The translations under genes were made by a program, and so were the position numbers. Shown one piece after another: positions 61,485 to 64,000 of a stretch of 64,000 nt of DNA. Source of the stretch: Luteithermobacter gelatinilyticus (GTDB lineage Bacteria; Pseudomonadota; Alphaproteobacteria; Sphingomonadales; Emcibacteraceae); NCBI RefSeq assembly GCF_005849285.1, contig NZ_CP040517.1, positions 1,122,501-1,186,500 on the forward strand, read 5' to 3'. Numbering within the stretch: the stretch's first letter is position 1; each line of letters begins with the position of its first letter. The notes beneath the pieces are model-generated. The model was not told where the DNA came from, did not search any database, and was given only the letters and a program-made list of their open reading frames with translations.

Positions 61485-62075
61485 TCAAAGATATTTCAGT
61501 GCCACGAAACCGCCAAACAGACAGATAAAAAAGATCAGCGTGAGCAGTCCCAGGCGTTTTTCGATAAACTCGCGGATGGGGGCGCCATACTTCCGCAACA
61601 GGGCGGCAATCAGAAAAAAACGCACCCCGCGGGAGAGCACGCTGGCCACTATAAAGGTCGGTAGGGACAGCTGCGTGACGCCACTGGCGATGGTGATCAC
61701 CTTATAAGGAAACGGGGTGAGACCAAACAACGCCACGATCCAGGCCCCCCATTCATTATATTTGCCCTGGAAGGCCAGGAATTTTTCTTCATACCCGTAA
61801 AAATTCACCAGCGGCTGTCCCACCATATCAAACAACGCATAACCGATATAATACCCGAACAATCCGCCAAGCACTGAACTTACTGTACATACCAAGGCGA
61901 TTTTCCAGGCCCGCGTCGGCGCGGCCAACACCATAGGAATCAACAGGATATCGGGGGGAATCGGGAAAAAACTGCTTTCAATAAAGGAAATCACGGCGAG
62001 CGAAAAAAGCGCATGCCGGTGTTCCGCTAATTCCAGGGTTTTGGTGTAAAGTTTGTTCAGCATAGATCTGTTCAT
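61485..62075 (-). CDS. DedA/YqaA-family membrane protein
   Basis: A 196-residue inner-membrane protein of the SNARE-associated/VTT superfamily. LFSLAVISFIESSFFPIPPDILLIPM carries the usual acidic/proline signature and GLTPFPYKVITIASGV the second re-entrant region. Relatives work in phospholipid scrambling or membrane homeostasis. It lies beside dsbB/coq7 as in related genomes. An alternative start is the ATG at 62063. Confidence 0.92.
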   Translation of the reverse strand: MNRSMLNKLYTKTLELAEHRHALFSLAVISFIESSFFPIPPDILLIPMVLAAPTRAWKIALVCTVSSVLGGLFGYYIGYALFDMVGQPLVNFYGYEEKFLAFQGKYNEWGAWIVALFGLTPFPYKVITIASGVTQLSLPTFIVASVLSRGVRFFLIAALLRKYGAPIREFIEKRLGLLTLIFFICLFGGFVALKYL

Positions 62076-62098
62076 CTGTGATGTAGTGAGTTAGCTAC

Positions 62099-62136
62099 TT
62101 AGAATGACTTGTGAATAGGTTGGCTCAATTCACTAG
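62099..62136. repeat. Degenerate 40-bp CTAG repeat, copy 3
   Basis: The left arm is degraded (AGAATGACTTG) and the right arm is CAATTCACTAG, two bases short. Its closing CTAG doubles as the first CTAG of the 167-bp repeat, so the two families are inserted edge to edge. Confidence 0.75.
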
Positions 62137-62299
62137 TCTTCTGACTCTGAAATTCGTATCATATTTGTAGCAGGCTATTCGAATTTCAGAGTCAACAAGA
62201 AGACTAGTTAATTATTTGACTCTAGTGTGGTTTCTGAATTTGAAGTTCCTAAGTCATATGACATAATCAATAACAGGAACTTCAAATTCACCACACTAG
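62133..62299. repeat. 167-bp double-hairpin repeat, copy 2
   Basis: Same length, orientation and two-hairpin structure as the copy at 56948-57114. Five substitutions separate them; the internal junction here keeps CTAG. It fills most of the spacer between the DedA-family gene and tRNA-Leu (62076-62417), where I see nothing else. Confidence 0.92.
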
Positions 62300-62417
62300 G
62301 GTCAGGACCCTAAAACAAAATCTTTGCCAAAACATTATTTTTTTGCATTTGTTCGCCGTTTCCTTGTTGACCGTCGCCGTCTCATGAGTAATATGCGGGA
62401 AGTTTCTTCGCCTCAGA

Positions 62418-62504
62418 GCCCCTGTGGTGGAATTGGTAGACACGCTGGATTCAAAATCCAGTGGCTTCACGGCCGTGAGGGTTCGAGTCCCTCTGGGGGC
62501 ACCA
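62418..62504 (+). tRNA. tRNA-Leu (CAA)
   Basis: An 87-base cloverleaf with encoded CCA. The anticodon arm CTGGA-TTCAAAA-TCCAG gives anticodon CAA. D-loop AATTGGTAGAC and T-arm GGTTCGAGTCC are normal, and the long variable arm suits a class II leucine tRNA. Confidence 0.96.
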
Positions 62505-62513
62505 CTTTTCCAG

Positions 62514-62525
62514 TTAGAGTGAATT
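62514..62525. repeat. Half CTAG repeat downstream of tRNA-Leu
   Basis: TTAGAGTGAATT, the left arm of the 40-bp family, with no partner arm. It lies ten bases after the tRNA. Confidence 0.5.
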
Positions 62526-62693
62526 ATTGGCAGAGCCAAAACTGGTGTTGATACAAGCAGATAAAGTTTGGCTGTAACTTCCCGTTTTTTCTTATACTTT
62601 TCATGAAATTCTCCTTGAAATATGGGCCGGGCTTGCCCACAATTTGCATCTGCATTTTGGTGTTGTGATTTTTACACATATTGGAGGCGGAAG

Positions 62694-63467
62694 ATGACGG
62701 AACAAAAACTTGTGGGGCATACGGTTTTCGGGTCCGGGCCGGAAAAGGTGATCGTGCTGCATGGTTGGTGGGGGGATCATTCTGCCTATGCCAACATTTT
62801 TCCTTATCTGGACACGGACACATTTTCTTACGTGTTTATGGATTACCGCGGCTATGGAAAATCCCGTTCCATGACGGGCGAACACAGCATAAAGGAGATT
62901 GCTCAGGATGTGCTGGCGCTGGCCGATCATCTGGGGTGGCCGAAATTCCATGTCATGGGGCATTCCATGGGCGGCATGGTGGTGCAGCGGCTGATGGCGG
63001 ATGCGCCGACGCGGCTCAAAAGCGCCGTGGCGGTCACCCCGGTACCGGCGTGTGGCGCGCCGCTGGATGATGAGGGGAAAGAATTGTTTCACAATGCCGC
63101 GTCACAGGATGAAAACCGGCTGGCCATTCTTAACTTTCTGACTTCGGGCAGGCTTTCTGAAAGCTGGTATCGATATATGGTCCGCCGGTCGCGCGAGACC
63201 ACAACGGAGGCGGCTTTTCATAAATATATGCTGGCTTGGACGGAAACCGATTTTGCGGAAGACGCGCGTGGGGCCGAAGTGCCGCTTCTGTGTCTGGTGG
63301 GTGAATATGACCAGGCCATTACCGCCGATGCCATGCGGCAGACCTGTCTGGAATGGTACCCGAAGGCCACGTTGGACGTGATGGCGAACAGCGGTCATTT
63401 TCCCATGATGGAAACGCCGGTGCAATTGATCACCATGGCCGAAACCTATATGAAAAAACATTGCTGA
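62694..63467 (+). CDS. Alpha/beta-fold hydrolase
   Basis: A 257-residue hydrolase from the ATG at 62694 with GGAGG upstream. VIVLHGWWGDHSAY is the oxyanion segment, MGHSMGGMVVQRLM the nucleophile elbow (Ser), VGEYDQAIT the acidic residue and NSGHFPMMETP the His. The family is broad (esterases, lactonases, dehalogenases), so no substrate can be assigned. It stands alone between tRNA-Leu and mgtE. Confidence 0.88.
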   Translation: MTEQKLVGHTVFGSGPEKVIVLHGWWGDHSAYANIFPYLDTDTFSYVFMDYRGYGKSRSMTGEHSIKEIAQDVLALADHLGWPKFHVMGHSMGGMVVQRLMADAPTRLKSAVAVTPVPACGAPLDDEGKELFHNAASQDENRLAILNFLTSGRLSESWYRYMVRRSRETTTEAAFHKYMLAWTETDFAEDARGAEVPLLCLVGEYDQAITADAMRQTCLEWYPKATLDVMANSGHFPMMETPVQLITMAETYMKKHC

Positions 63468-63589
63468 ACGCTGGGGGCTGAGCCTTAATTTCAATTCGGG
63501 ACTGTAAAAAACCGGTGAAAGTTTGGTCGTGAGCTTCAGAAGCAGGCATGACCTGACACCAGGATGGCCCGCAGGCAGGGTAACATAGG

Positions 63590-64000
63590 ATGAGCGAACC
63601 AGAGATCGCGGACGACGTCAGAAAAACAAAAAAGAAAAAAAAGAAAAAAATGAAAAAGCTGAAACAGATGTTGTTTCAGCATTCGCCCGAACTCGTTCGC
63701 GAGGTTCTGCATGCCCTGGAAAGCGGGGATGAAGAGCAGCTGGATTATCTGCTGAGTTCCCTGCATTCGGCGGACCTGGCCGACCTGATTGAACAGCTAG
63801 GCAGCACCGACCGCCAGGCGTTGATCGCCTATCTCGGCCGGGATCTGGACCCGGATGTGCTGACGGAACTGGATGAAAGCGCCCGGGATCATGTGATTAC
63901 CCAAATGGATGACAAGGATGTGGTCGCGGCCATGACGCGCCTGGAATCCGATGACGTCATCCATGTGTTGGAGGACCTTGACGAAGAGGACCGCCAGCGG
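63590..64000 (+). CDS. mgtE: Magnesium transporter MgtE (3' truncated by window end)
   Basis: The first 137 codons are visible. A highly basic start (residues 11-23, mostly Lys, encoded by an A-rich tract) is followed by the MgtE N-terminal superhelical domain: LHALESGDEEQLDYLLSSLHSADLADLIEQLG, ITQMDDKDVVAAMTRLESDDVIHVLEDL. This domain, with the CBS pair that should follow, gates the channel according to Mg2+ level. CAGGG lies upstream of the ATG; an ATG at 63650 after the A tract is an alternative start. Confidence 0.9.
   Translation, partial: MSEPEIADDVRKTKKKKKKKMKKLKQMLFQHSPELVREVLHALESGDEEQLDYLLSSLHSADLADLIEQLGSTDRQALIAYLGRDLDPDVLTELDESARDHVITQMDDKDVVAAMTRLESDDVIHVLEDLDEEDRQR

Overview
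The window reads as chromosomal DNA of a free-living alphaproteobacterium, probably marine. Evidence: a CpdR-type receiver next to an N-formylglutamate amidohydrolase, the order ETF-QO / TPR lipoprotein / ispE, the pair dsbB / coq7 next to a DedA-family gene, and gluQRS near an HNH gene, all gene orders I associate with this class. A large PEP-CTERM (exosortase A, XrtA) locus points towards groups such as Emcibacterales or Kordiimonadales; that placement is inference. I see no transposase, prophage, CRISPR array or rRNA. One tRNA gene, tRNA-Leu(CAA), is present.

Layout. 1-8.9 kb: two glycosyltransferase-like genes of the rSAM/selenodomain-associated type, then moaB, slt and a family-4 uracil-DNA glycosylase on the minus strand, then ETF-QO, a TPR lipoprotein and ispE. 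9-15.9 kb: a polysaccharide export module of a multi-SLBB protein, a YjbH-type outer-membrane protein and a UDP-sugar dehydrogenase. 15.9-22.8 kb: N-formylglutamate amidohydrolase, cpdR-like, a LuxO-like sigma-54 activator, an ArsM-like methyltransferase and pepN. 22.8-32.3 kb, all minus strand: manC, a large surface-type protein with about 82 GGDT repeats, an HTTM-DCC membrane protein, and an NfrB/NfrA-like pair. 32.5-34.8 kb: sumT, a short UDG-superfamily protein and an unknown membrane protein. 35-54.1 kb: the PEP-CTERM block, with acyltransferase, PrsT1, a ThiF-nitroreductase fusion, a PEP-CTERM protein, a TIGR03013-type sugar transferase, PrsK, PrsR, PrsT2 and three XrtA-associated glycosyltransferases. 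The exosortase itself is not in the window. 54.3-64 kb: a coiled-coil membrane protein, a C-type-lectin-like secreted protein and ordinary housekeeping genes, ending inside mgtE.

How the genes work together. Most of the window serves envelope polysaccharide: precursors (manC, UDP-sugar dehydrogenase), initiation (TIGR03013-type transferase), chain extension (three XrtA-associated glycosyltransferases), export (SLBB, YjbH, NfrA/B-like, PrsT) and control (PrsK/PrsR with a sigma-54 promoter and two 19-bp boxes upstream of the PEP-CTERM gene).

The least ordinary features are non-coding or architectural. A family of palindromic CTAG-ended repeats (40 bp and about 272 bp) sits between convergent genes and supplies their stop codons. 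A second, 167-bp double-hairpin repeat occurs twice with only five differences. An apparent acyltransferase / PrsT / ThiF-nitroreductase operon looks like a small-molecule or modification module inside an exosortase locus.
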